From Chryseobacterium lactis (GTDB lineage: Bacteria; Bacteroidota; Bacteroidia; Flavobacteriales; Weeksellaceae), in assembly GCF_003815875.1 (NCBI RefSeq), contig NZ_CP033924.1:620001-684000 (forward strand): DNA of 64,000 nt. Direction: 5' to 3'. The position numbers and the translations under genes are program-made. The notes beneath the pieces were generated by a model, which was not told where the DNA came from, ran no database searches, and worked only from the letters and a program-made list of their open reading frames with translations. Below, piece after piece: positions 53,840 to 62,847 of this stretch; positions within the stretch are counted from its first letter, which is position 1; every line of letters begins with the position of its first letter.

Positions 53840-54976
53840 TTAAGAAAATTTGTTTTTAAAGAAAACTATTTCTTTTTCAAGACTATGATTATTTTTAATG
53901 AATTCATGGGCTTTGTGTCTTAAAGCATCATATAACTCATCATTTTTCAAAAGAATTTCCATGTATTCGGCAAATTCTTTGGCATCATCTGTTACCAGAC
54001 AACCATTGTCAACTTTTTGTGAAAGACCATCTACACCACGGGTATTGGTCACAACCGGTAAATTATTACTCAAAGATTCCAGTACTTTAATTTTAACTCC
54101 TGTTCCACTCAACATGGGACAGATTGTAATTCTTGCATTGTCATAAAATTCCTTCAAGTCATCAACCATACCATGTATAACAACATCAGGATATTCTTTT
54201 TTTATCTCTTTCCCTACTTTTCCAATAATATGAATTTTAATAGTATCTTTTAAGTGGGGCAATACCTTTTCAAGGAACCAGTTAATACTATTTACATTGT
54301 GAGGATTATTGCTGGCAACATACACAACATCGTATTTATACTTGTGTTGCAACGGCATCAATTGTTTTTGAGGAAAAGGAACGGGCATATGTTTTACCTT
54401 CTTGTTGGTAAATTGTCCGAATATATATTCTTCCTCCACAGAGTAAGTCCATATTTCATCAAATTTTTTTAAAATATCAATTTCACCCTGAAATAACTTT
54501 CCAATTTTTTTGCACTTGTTGCTATTTTGTGCTGTAATGAAATCGTGGGTATCAATAATAAAATTAGATTTTGTTTTTACTTTGTTGATAATCTCCCCCC
54601 AAGTTGCATAGCTGATAATGAAGTTATCAAAATGACGGGTATTAGCAATTTCCGCAAATTCTTTTCGTAAAATCCAGCTTGTCATATCAATTGGATTTTT
54701 CCTGAAAAGGTAGGGCAATTTGTACAGAAAAAAATATTTAAAAAAATGATGTTTATATTTTTTATCTAAAAGAATTAATTCAATATTAGGATATTTTTCA
54801 GAAAACAAGATCTTCTCATCCTCTTTCCAAAGTCCCCAATCTTTTAATGACACAAATGTTATTTCAACACTTTCAAAGGTATTAAAATAAGAAAGCATCT
54901 GATTGAGTCTCGTCGTATTTCCTGCTTTTCCGGACATCGGATTATCAGGCATAAAATACAAAAGTTTCTTTTTCAA
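53840..54976 (-). CDS. Glycosyltransferase (GT4-like)
   Basis: A 378-residue GT-B glycosyltransferase with an N-terminal KKLLYFMPDNPMSGKAGNT loop and the donor-site region LSGTGVKIKVLESLSNNLPVV (from about 300), where the usual E-x7-E pattern is changed. The DTHDFI motif near residue 145 is typical of this subgroup. Fourth gene of the operon; 6 bases after the preceding one. Confidence 0.9.
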   Translation of the reverse strand: MKKKLLYFMPDNPMSGKAGNTTRLNQMLSYFNTFESVEITFVSLKDWGLWKEDEKILFSEKYPNIELILLDKKYKHHFFKYFFLYKLPYLFRKNPIDMTSWILRKEFAEIANTRHFDNFIISYATWGEIINKVKTKSNFIIDTHDFITAQNSNKCKKIGKLFQGEIDILKKFDEIWTYSVEEEYIFGQFTNKKVKHMPVPFPQKQLMPLQHKYKYDVVYVASNNPHNVNSINWFLEKVLPHLKDTIKIHIIGKVGKEIKKEYPDVVIHGMVDDLKEFYDNARITICPMLSGTGVKIKVLESLSNNLPVVTNTRGVDGLSQKVDNGCLVTDDAKEFAEYMEILLKNDELYDALRHKAHEFIKNNHSLEKEIVFFKNKFS

Positions 54977-54982
54977 AATTTT

Positions 54983-56200
54983 CTATTCTAATATTGCATT
55001 ATAAATATTAATATGCTCTTCCACTGCTTTTTCCCATGAAAACTCTTTCGCTCTTTCAATCGCTTTTTGAGCATATTCCATACGATATTCTTCATCGTTG
55101 TATAATTTCCAGATCACTTCGGACAAAGCATTTTCATCTGTAGGATCAAGTTGTATGCCAGCTTCTCCTACCACCTCCGGCAGTGACGAAGTATTTGAAG
55201 TAACAGTCGGAATACCGCATTGCATCGCTTCTAATGGTGGAAGCCCGAATCCTTCATACAGTGACATATAATAAAATGAATTGGCCTGGCTGTAAACCGA
55301 AGCTAAATCTTCGTCAGGTATTCTTCCCGTAATAATAATTTTTCCTTTTAAATCTTTGGCATTTTCGTATTCTTCAAAAATCTTGTCGTATTGCCAGCCT
55401 TTTGAACCCACCAAAACCAAGCTTAGATCACTAACACTATGTGTATCCAGCATTTTGATAAAGGACCTGATTAAATGGTCTATATTCTTACGTGGTTCTA
55501 ACGTACTTAAACTTAATATATATTTTTCCGGAAGATTATATTTCTCTCTTATTAAAGCGTTTTCCTTTGCATCCGAACTTTGATAAAAAATATCCGGAGA
55601 AGCAGCAAGCCTGCTCACAAAAACTTTCTTTGGGTCTATATACGGTGCATATTCAAGCAGATCTTTCCTTGTATTTTCAGAAACACATATCGCATAATTA
55701 TTGGGACCAATACTTTTAATCGTATTATCCAGCAACTGCGTATTATCATTGTATTCCGGATATAAAATAGGAATCAAATCATGAATTGTAACGACTTTTT
55801 TAACATTAGGAAATTCCTCTAAACTTTTATGAATGGGATAATATAAAGAGTGATATATCTGAGCATCCTGAATACCTTCATTATAACTCACTTTGTAATC
55901 AAATATACCTAATTTGTTATACAGCTTTCGGAAAGGCTTTTCTTTTCTGAAGGGAATAAATTTGACTCTTTCACAGTTATTTGCATTCTTAAGCGTAAGT
56001 TGGTGATCAGAAAGAAACCGATCAATTTTGAATTGAGTTTCCTTATGATTATTAAAATTAAAATTAGAATATGAAAGTTCTATTTCCTCACGGGATATAA
56101 AACGCTTAAACAGCTCATAAGCCACTCTGAATATTCCAGTTTGATTATTCTTATAGGCGTTTCCAATAACCTCAATGTCAAAAATAAGTTTTATCCTCAT
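54983..56200 (-). CDS. Glycosyltransferase family 4 (mannosyltransferase-like)
   Basis: A 405-residue GT4 enzyme. [13 protein letters not shown] (about 142-154), [14 protein letters not shown] (about 240-253) and [18 protein letters not shown] (about 326-343) match the mannosyltransferase B-type group common in O-antigen and exopolysaccharide clusters. Third gene of the operon, 9 bases after the second. Confidence 0.93.
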   Translation of the reverse strand: MRIKLIFDIEVIGNAYKNNQTGIFRVAYELFKRFISREEIELSYSNFNFNNHKETQFKIDRFLSDHQLTLKNANNCERVKFIPFRKEKPFRKLYNKLGIFDYKVSYNEGIQDAQIYHSLYYPIHKSLEEFPNVKKVVTIHDLIPILYPEYNDNTQLLDNTIKSIGPNNYAICVSENTRKDLLEYAPYIDPKKVFVSRLAASPDIFYQSSDAKENALIREKYNLPEKYILSLSTLEPRKNIDHLIRSFIKMLDTHSVSDLSLVLVGSKGWQYDKIFEEYENAKDLKGKIIITGRIPDEDLASVYSQANSFYYMSLYEGFGLPPLEAMQCGIPTVTSNTSSLPEVVGEAGIQLDPTDENALSEVIWKLYNDEEYRMEYAQKAIERAKEFSWEKAVEEHINIYNAILE

Positions 56201-56209
56201 TAAATATAT

Positions 56210-56851
56210 TTATAGCGTGTCATAAAAAGCATTTTGCTTCTTTTGTCTTTCCATTTCTTTGATGTGAACCAGACAATATTCGTCATTTTCTGTTGGCAAT
56301 TCTTTTACCCGGGTATAATTCACCAATACCTCATGAATTTTATTCTGCCAATAAATATTTTTACCTAGTTTAAATAATCTGTTTTGAAAATCCGGAAAGT
56401 TAATATAATTATTCTGATTTTTTTTCCAGTTCCATTTTTCTATATATTCCTCTGTAATACCGTTTACAATATTAATCCTTGGAATCAGAAAACAATCATA
56501 TTTTCTGTTTTTAGATAGGAAACTTTTCAGGTTTGTAATTAATTTTTCTTTTGGATATTCATCGGCGTCTATCTGAAAGAGATATCTGGATTTTGCATGT
56601 TTAATCAAAGTATTTTTAAAGGTTGCAAAATCTCCATTTAATTTAGCTTCAATAACATTCACTTTGGATCTATAGTCATTCAGCAGCTCTCCTACTTTCT
56701 GATCAGGATTTGTCACATCCCGTAAGATAAGTACTTCATCATTTTTATCAATTAATGGCAATAGCACCTCTAAAAGCAGCTTTAGCTCAGTATACTCATT
56801 ACAAACCGTGATTCCGTAAGTAATTGTTATGGGTTTAAAAAAATCAAACAT
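56210..56851 (-). CDS. Glycosyltransferase family 2, short
   Basis: A 213-residue GT2 protein with ITYGITVCNEYTELKLLLE at the N-terminus and the metal-binding QIDADEYP (about 92-99). It overlaps the end of the previous gene by 8 bases. The short length and EYP after DAD resemble the GT2 proteins linked to LPS core or capsule assembly. Confidence 0.9.
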   Translation of the reverse strand: MFDFFKPITITYGITVCNEYTELKLLLEVLLPLIDKNDEVLILRDVTNPDQKVGELLNDYRSKVNVIEAKLNGDFATFKNTLIKHAKSRYLFQIDADEYPKEKLITNLKSFLSKNRKYDCFLIPRINIVNGITEEYIEKWNWKKNQNNYINFPDFQNRLFKLGKNIYWQNKIHEVLVNYTRVKELPTENDEYCLVHIKEMERQKKQNAFYDTL

Positions 56852-58013
56852 CTTTTCTGGTTATTAGTTCTTGTTCGTAAGACTTATGCTGTTGTAATTC
56901 AAAGCTCAGATTATTAATTTTAAAATGATCAGGCTTTCCAAATAGCTTTTGAAAAAAATTTTTCTCTGAAGTCTTTTCGTCTTCAATAGAATCTGCAAGA
57001 CTTCTAAAAGTACGCCTATTTTTCTCAGAAAGCTTTTTTGCATTGAATTTTATGACAACATCATCAGTCACTTCTGCATTTTTGGGTCTGAATTTCTCTG
57101 TTAAATCAAACCTCGTATTCTTTTGTTCATCCTCAATATATTTCGATGCATCATAATCGGAATAAATATGATCAACAAACACTTCCAATTCTCTAACAGC
57201 ATTATCAGTAGGGTTATCTAAAACCAAACCGTACTGAAGTTTTCTTTTCACTTTAGATTGATTGGTAAAACTCCATTTTCGTATAAAATTACGCAATGAG
57301 TTTTCTTCAATTTTTTTTGTTTTATTCCGGAATTCTTCAGAAAACCGGGACGTTTTGCTTACAAAATGATATACAATGGCATCAGGACACACAAAAGTTT
57401 TTTCGCCTGACATGCGCAATCTCAAAATTAAATCATCATCCTCACAAAACATAGGTTTAAAAAGAGGATCAAGACCATTAATCTTTACCAGCACCTCTTT
57501 TTTAGCAGCCAGAAAGAAACTGACATCGTTGGTATATTCTCCCTTTTGTGCAGTCTGGTCCTTTTCAAATTGAAAGAATAAGTCAAATTGAAAAGTTTCA
57601 AAATCACTTCCAAAATCACAAATTTCTTTCCATAATCTTTTGTCCGAAGCAAAAATAGGGGGTTCAATTACCTTATAATATACCAGATTATTGGTAGACA
57701 AGGCTTCCTCAAGTGAAGACAAAAAATTTCTACCGATTACCATATCATTATGTAAAAAACATACATGAGCCTTGGTAGAGATTTCTATTGCTTTATTATA
57801 AGTATCTGAAAGAGTTTTTTCTTCCTCATTATAAAAATAAATAAGATTCTCATCTTGCAAAGAATCGAGCCATAGATGAGTTCCGTCTGAACTTCCGTAG
57901 CTTACAAAAACGATTTCCGTTTCAGGATAGTTTTCTCTTATTGAATAATAACAACTTTTTGAATATTCAAGATTATTTTTCAGTCCGATTAAAAGCGAAA
58001 TATTATTATTCAT
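56844..58013 (-). CDS. Glycosyltransferase family 2 with C-terminal extension
   Basis: A 389-residue GT2 protein; N-terminal SLLIGLKNNLEYSKSCYYS, acceptor region FLHNDMVIG (about 89-97, with a HND metal motif) and FCEDDDLILRLRMSG (about 196-210). The region beyond 250 is a charged extension without a recognised domain. It is first in the operon and overlaps the next gene by 8 bases. It looks cytoplasmic. Confidence 0.9.
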   Translation of the reverse strand: MNNNISLLIGLKNNLEYSKSCYYSIRENYPETEIVFVSYGSSDGTHLWLDSLQDENLIYFYNEEEKTLSDTYNKAIEISTKAHVCFLHNDMVIGRNFLSSLEEALSTNNLVYYKVIEPPIFASDKRLWKEICDFGSDFETFQFDLFFQFEKDQTAQKGEYTNDVSFFLAAKKEVLVKINGLDPLFKPMFCEDDDLILRLRMSGEKTFVCPDAIVYHFVSKTSRFSEEFRNKTKKIEENSLRNFIRKWSFTNQSKVKRKLQYGLVLDNPTDNAVRELEVFVDHIYSDYDASKYIEDEQKNTRFDLTEKFRPKNAEVTDDVVIKFNAKKLSEKNRRTFRSLADSIEDEKTSEKNFFQKLFGKPDHFKINNLSFELQQHKSYEQELITRKDV

Positions 58014-58349
58014 TCATTATTTTTTAATTTGTAGATAGAGTCATCTGACAATAAAATATTCCCCTTCGTGTCTATTACTAATTTCCAGATTATTGTCCGG
58101 CTTAATGGCTACAAATTTAGAAATTAAGTTCAAAAAAGCCAACTTCTGGTCATAAATCATTTTTACCTGATCGTTTAGCGTGCAAAAACAGAATAACTTT
58201 AAGTATAAAAAAACTGCCTCATCAAAAGATAAGGCAATTTTATTAGTTAAAAATGTGACTCAATTAATAAGCATAAAACTCAATCCCTATCATAAATCAT
58301 TAGCTAACCCCATAATTTTAAGTAAATTTGCACCAAAATTTTAATTGAA
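58014..58349. other. Divergent intergenic region with promoter elements and a hairpin
   Basis: This 336-base gap separates the glycosyltransferase operon from gltX. A leftward TAAATTTG at 58112-58119 could start the operon with a leader of about 90 bases. A hairpin at 58215-58236 (TGCCTCATC with GATAAGGCA, one mismatch) has a T-run on the minus strand but no annotated gene to end. No small gene seen. Confidence 0.45.
58323..58330 (+). promoter_or_regulatory. -7 element TAAATTTG for gltX
   Basis: TAAATTTGC 19 bases before the gltX ATG. No TTTG at 19 bp. Confidence 0.55.
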
Positions 58350-59858
58350 ATGGACAAAGTAAGAGTACGTTTTGCTCCAAGTCCTACGGGACCTTTACAT
58401 TTGGGAGGCGTAAGAACTGCATTATATGATTATCTTTTTGCTAAAAATCAAGGCGGAGAATTTGTATTAAGAATTGAGGATACAGACACTGCTAGATACG
58501 TAGAAGGAGCTGAAGACTATATTGAAGAAGCCTTAGAATGGTGTGGAATTATCCCGGATGAAAGTCCCAAAAAAGGAGGAAAATTTGCCCCTTACCGACA
58601 ATCTGAAAGAAGAGATATCTATGATCGATATACAGAGCAGATCTTAAAAACCGACTATGCCTATTTAGCTTTTGACACTACGGAAGAACTGGACGCTATA
58701 CGTGCAGAATTTGAAGCTAAAGGCGATGTATTCTCCTATGATAATAAAACGAGAAACCGTTTAAGAAACAGTCTTGCCCTTTCTGAGGAAGAAGTTCAAA
58801 AGTTATTGGATGAAAAAACTCCGTACGTCGTAAGATTCAAAATGCCTGTTGACAGAATATTGAATCTTGAAGATATTATCCGTGGAAAATCTTCTGTGAA
58901 TACCAATACGCTAGATGATAAAGTTCTGGTAAAAAATGACGGAATGCCTACTTACCATTTTGCCAACATCGTGGATGACCACGAAATGGAAATATCTCAC
59001 GTGATTCGTGGTGAGGAATGGTTACCATCTTTGGGTCTACACACCTTATTATATGAAGCAATGGGTTGGGAGGCTCCACAGTTTGCCCACCTGTCACTGA
59101 TTTTAAAACCTGAAGGAAAAGGGAAATTAAGCAAAAGAGACGGGGACAAATTCGGATTCCCGGTATTCCCACTTGATTTCAAAGATCCGGAAACCGGAGT
59201 TATCTCCAAAGGATACAGAGAAAACGGGTATCTTCCTGATGCATTCATTAATATGGTCGCTTTATTAGGCTGGTCTCCTGCAGATGACAAAGAAATTCTT
59301 CCTTTAGAGGAAATGATCAAGGAATTTGACCTTCATAAAGTACATAAAGCAGGTGCAAGATTCAGTAAAGAAAAGTCAGAATGGTTCAATCACCAGTATA
59401 TTCAAATGAAAACTGATGAAGAACTTCTTCACCTTCTAAAGGATACTGATCTTGATCTTTCAGCAGCTTCTGATGAAAAACTATTAAAAGTAATTCATCT
59501 GATGAAAGAAAGAGCAACATTCCCGAAAGACATCTATGAAAGCGGAAAATTCTTCTTTGAAGCACCTACGTCTTATGATGAAAAAGCTTCAAAAAAAGCA
59601 TGGAATGATGAGACCTCTGCAATTTTAGGAGAATTGGCTACAACGCTTGATTCTACAGACTTTACTGCGGAGACCTTGAAACAGGCGATGCATGATTTCG
59701 CAGAGAATAAAGGTCTTGGAATGGGTAAAGTAATGATGCCCCTACGTTTAGCATTAGTAGGAGAATTGAAAGGACCTGATGTTCCGGACATTCTGGAAAT
59801 CATTGGAAAAGAGGAAAGTACCTCCAGAATAAGCAATGCTATAAATAATTTTAAATAG
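58350..59858 (+). CDS. gltX: Glutamate--tRNA ligase
   Basis: A 502-residue class I glutamyl-tRNA synthetase. The HIGH-type motif is HLGG (18-21) in [19 protein letters not shown]; the KMSKS-type motif is KLSKR (about 258-262). The C-terminal anticodon-binding domain is complete. Whether it also makes Glu-tRNA-Gln is not visible from the protein. It is separated from accA by 49 bases. Confidence 0.97.
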   Translation: MDKVRVRFAPSPTGPLHLGGVRTALYDYLFAKNQGGEFVLRIEDTDTARYVEGAEDYIEEALEWCGIIPDESPKKGGKFAPYRQSERRDIYDRYTEQILKTDYAYLAFDTTEELDAIRAEFEAKGDVFSYDNKTRNRLRNSLALSEEEVQKLLDEKTPYVVRFKMPVDRILNLEDIIRGKSSVNTNTLDDKVLVKNDGMPTYHFANIVDDHEMEISHVIRGEEWLPSLGLHTLLYEAMGWEAPQFAHLSLILKPEGKGKLSKRDGDKFGFPVFPLDFKDPETGVISKGYRENGYLPDAFINMVALLGWSPADDKEILPLEEMIKEFDLHKVHKAGARFSKEKSEWFNHQYIQMKTDEELLHLLKDTDLDLSAASDEKLLKVIHLMKERATFPKDIYESGKFFFEAPTSYDEKASKKAWNDETSAILGELATTLDSTDFTAETLKQAMHDFAENKGLGMGKVMMPLRLALVGELKGPDVPDILEIIGKEESTSRISNAINNFK

Positions 59859-59907
59859 AATTACCATAATTTTTCATACATTTGAAAGATTTAATTTACT
59901 TCAAGAA

Positions 59908-60864
59908 ATGGAATATTTAAGTTTCGAACTTCCTATCAAAGAATTGATGGATCAATACCAGACGTGTTCTTTAGTAGGAGAAGAAAGTGGTGTTGATGTA
60001 AAATTAGCATGCAGCCAGATTGAGGATAAGATTTTAGAGAAGAAAAAAGAAATCTACGAAAATCTTACACCTTGGCAAAGAGTACAACTGTCCCGTCATC
60101 CGGATCGTCCTTATACTTTGGATTATATCAACGGAATGGCAGACAAAGGCAGTTTCTTAGAACTTCATGGAGACAGAAATTTCGCTGATGATCCGGCAAT
60201 GATTGGAGGATTGATTACCCTTGATGGTCAGAAAGTGATGATCATAGGGACTCAAAAAGGAAGAACAACTAAAGAAAGACAGTACAGAAGATTTGGAATG
60301 CCAAATCCTGAAGGATACAGAAAAGCTTTAAGACTAATGAAGCTTGCTGAAAAATTCAATATTCCTATCGTAACTTTAGTAGATACACCGGGAGCTTATC
60401 CGGGATTAGAAGCTGAAGAAAGAGGACAAGGTGAAGCTATTGCAAGAAATATTTTTGAAATGGTTCAGCTTAAGACGCCTATCTTCACTTATATTATCGG
60501 AGAAGGAGCCAGCGGAGGAGCACTGGGAATAGGGGTAGGAAATAAAGTATATATGTTGGAAAACACATGGTATACCGTGATTGCACCGGAAAGCTGCTCT
60601 TCTATCTTATGGAGAAACTGGGATCACAAAGAAGATGCTGCAAATGCATTAAACCTTACTCCACAAGATGCCTTAAGAGAAAAGTTTATCGATGGAATTA
60701 TTGAAGAACCACTTGGAGGTGCTCAATACGACGCGGAAACAACTTATCTGAACCTTAAAAGTTCTATATTACAAAATATCAAAGCTTTTTCCAAGTTTAC
60801 AGGACAGGAGCTTGAAACCCAAAGACAGGACAAATTCATTGCAATGGGTCAGTTTAAAGGATAA
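59908..60864 (+). CDS. accA: Acetyl-CoA carboxylase carboxyltransferase subunit alpha
   Basis: A 318-residue AccA; with AccD it transfers the carboxyl group from AccB to acetyl-CoA. The N-terminal [28 protein letters not shown] and [22 protein letters not shown] (from about 156) are diagnostic. A TACATTTG element at 59877-59884 could give it a separate promoter. It ends at a bidirectional hairpin. Confidence 0.97.
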   Translation: MEYLSFELPIKELMDQYQTCSLVGEESGVDVKLACSQIEDKILEKKKEIYENLTPWQRVQLSRHPDRPYTLDYINGMADKGSFLELHGDRNFADDPAMIGGLITLDGQKVMIIGTQKGRTTKERQYRRFGMPNPEGYRKALRLMKLAEKFNIPIVTLVDTPGAYPGLEAEERGQGEAIARNIFEMVQLKTPIFTYIIGEGASGGALGIGVGNKVYMLENTWYTVIAPESCSSILWRNWDHKEDAANALNLTPQDALREKFIDGIIEEPLGGAQYDAETTYLNLKSSILQNIKAFSKFTGQELETQRQDKFIAMGQFKG

Positions 60865-60870
60865 AAAACA

Positions 60871-60902
60871 AAAAAGGTTAAGAAAATTTCTTAACCTTTT
60901 TT
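60871..60902. terminator. Bidirectional terminator between accA and the convergent gene
   Basis: Stem AAAAGGTTAAGAA with its complement and a very small loop, with A/T runs on both sides. Confidence 0.88.
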
Positions 60903-60921
60903 ACTTTAGTTTTCTTCTCTC

Positions 60922-61686
60922 CTAATCAGCAACATTGAGAGCAATCTCAATATCCTGACTAATTTTCTTCAGTGAAGAATATTTCGCGTCACACACCATG
61001 GTCGTCAGCACATATTCTCCTTTATCTACCAGAATAAAGTTTTCTCCTTTTGCAGGAACACTTAAATTATAGTACTTTTTTCCACTTATTTTTACGATCA
61101 GATTACAACCGGATCTGTTTTTAATATTAACATAGGCCTCACTCTTATTGATATCATTATTAAAAAGGTGAGTAAGCATTGCTGCGGTCTTTTTATTGGC
61201 TTCACTAGGTTCGGATTTGGAAGCTGTAGAAGTCTTTGATGATCCAACCGAAGCATAACTTTGCCTTCTCTCCTCCTTCAAAGCATTAATTGCATCGTTT
61301 ACTTTATCAGTATTCTTGGTATTGTTAGCAGTGGTGGTTGCTTTATTTGTTGTAATAACCTTACCACTGTTCAGTTCATTATTCTTAACAATATTTTCAA
61401 TTTTTTCTTTGCTGATTGGCCTGATAGTAGGCTTGGCTTCGGGAGAATTATCTGCCATAATAATATCAATCAATCTTCTTTTAAAAAAATCGGTTCTTGC
61501 GTGTCCCGGGTTCTGTTTTAGAAATCCGGCAATTACCCTTGCCTCTTTTGATACCTCAGCCTCCTGCTCCGTATAAATAATAATCGTTTCTTTTTCAACA
61601 ACAGCTTTGGATTTTGATTTTTTCTTTTTTTGAGAAAAACCAAGAGAAAAAATGCATATAAAAAGGAGAAGGAAGATTTTTTTCAT
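60922..61686 (-). CDS. Hypothetical secreted protein (DUF6759-like)
   Basis: A 254-residue protein with a signal peptide (1-18, ending GFSQ), a Lys-rich stretch right after it (KKKKSKSK), a helical region (about 35-75), a Ser/Thr/Asn-rich low-complexity linker (about 105-165) and a C-terminal beta domain (about 182-250) with NIKNRSGCNLIVKISGKKYY and a Cys pair (about 199 and 233). I recall similar C-terminal domains labelled DUF6759 in Chryseobacterium but could not check. Function unknown. It is convergent with accA and divergent from tsf. Confidence 0.78.
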   Translation of the reverse strand: MKKIFLLLFICIFSLGFSQKKKKSKSKAVVEKETIIIYTEQEAEVSKEARVIAGFLKQNPGHARTDFFKRRLIDIIMADNSPEAKPTIRPISKEKIENIVKNNELNSGKVITTNKATTTANNTKNTDKVNDAINALKEERRQSYASVGSSKTSTASKSEPSEANKKTAAMLTHLFNNDINKSEAYVNIKNRSGCNLIVKISGKKYYNLSVPAKGENFILVDKGEYVLTTMVCDAKYSSLKKISQDIEIALNVAD

Positions 61687-61761
61687 TAATCAAATCTTTA
61701 AAATAGTATTAAATATATTAATAACGTGAAAAGTCATTTTTTAGTTTATCATTAAAATCAT

Positions 61762-61769
61762 TATCTTTG
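61762..61769 (+). promoter_or_regulatory. -7 element TATCTTTG for tsf
   Basis: TATCTTTGC 61 bases before the tsf ATG. The position 19 bp upstream reads TTTT instead of TTTG. Confidence 0.6.
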
Positions 61770-61830
61770 CACTGCTCTAAATTTAAGCTAAAAATTAAAA
61801 CTAATCTTAAATAAAAAAATAATAGATATT

Positions 61831-62655
61831 ATGTCTTATACACCAGCTGCTGCAGACGTAGCAAAATTGAGAAACCAAACAGGTGCAGGTATGATGGACT
61901 GCAAGAAAGCTCTAGTTGAAGCTGAAGGAGACTTCGAAAAAGCGGTAGATATCCTTAGAAAAAAAGGACAAAAAGTTGCTGCTAACAGAGCTGACAGAGA
62001 ATCTGCTGAAGGTGCAGTAATCGCAAGAGTAAACGAAGACAACACTTTAGGTGTAGTGATCTCTTTAAATTGTGAAACTGACTTTGTTGCTAAAAATGAA
62101 GCTTTCATCGAGCTAGCTTACGAATTAGCTGAAATGGCTATCTTCGCTGCTACTAAAGAAGAGCTTTTAGCAACTGATTTCCACGGACTTACTGTTGCTG
62201 AAAAATTAGTTGAGCAAACAGGAGTTATCGGTGAGAAAATCGAGATCGGTTCTTTCGAAAGAATCCAGGGAGATTTCTTAGGAGCTTACATCCACGCTGG
62301 AAACAAAATTGCTGCAATCACTTCTCTTTCTGCTAAAGTAGATGGAGCTGACGAAGCTGCTAAAGCTGTTTCTATGCAGGTTGCTGCTATGAACCCAATC
62401 GCTTTGGACGAAACGAGAGTTTCACAGGAGACTATCGATAAAGAATTAGAAATCGAAAGACACAAACTTACTGAAGAAGGTAAGCCTGCAAACATTATCG
62501 ACAATATCTTGAAAGGTAAAATGCAGAGATTCTACAAAGACAACACTTTGGTACACCAGGATTTCATTAAAGACGGAAGTATCTCAGTTGCTGACTACGT
62601 AAAATCTGTAAACGCAGACCTTAAAGTAACAGGATTTGTAAGAGTAAGCTTATAA
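61831..62655 (+). CDS. tsf: Translation elongation factor Ts
   Basis: A 274-residue EF-Ts, the exchange factor for EF-Tu. The N-terminal LRNQTGAGMMDCKKAL motif (about 13-28), the core NCETDFVAKNEAF (about 75-87) and the later GAYIHAGNKIAAI stretch are present. It has its own promoter and terminator; rpsB is not beside it. Confidence 0.98.
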   Translation: MSYTPAAADVAKLRNQTGAGMMDCKKALVEAEGDFEKAVDILRKKGQKVAANRADRESAEGAVIARVNEDNTLGVVISLNCETDFVAKNEAFIELAYELAEMAIFAATKEELLATDFHGLTVAEKLVEQTGVIGEKIEIGSFERIQGDFLGAYIHAGNKIAAITSLSAKVDGADEAAKAVSMQVAAMNPIALDETRVSQETIDKELEIERHKLTEEGKPANIIDNILKGKMQRFYKDNTLVHQDFIKDGSISVADYVKSVNADLKVTGFVRVSL

Positions 62656-62675
62656 GCTCATCTTCAAAAAATATT

Positions 62676-62706
62676 AAATCCCGGTGAAATTCACCGGGAT
62701 TTTTTT
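62676..62706 (+). terminator. Terminator of tsf
   Basis: A 12-bp stem AAATCCCGGTGA with its complement, followed by seven T residues. Confidence 0.92.
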
Positions 62707-62821
62707 GTGGGGTATATTAATGAATATGAACTTAATATGACGCAAATTTTAAATATTAAATAATTACATTAAAAATACGATTTCAAAGTTTTTTTTATAT
62801 AAAATTCAAACTATTAATGTT

Positions 62822-62829
62822 TAAATTTG
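62822..62829 (+). promoter_or_regulatory. -7 element TAAATTTG for the surface-protein gene
   Basis: TAAATTTGC 18 bases before the ATG at 62848. No -33 TTTG at 19 bp. Confidence 0.55.
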
Positions 62830-62847
62830 CGGCCCTTATAATAACGA

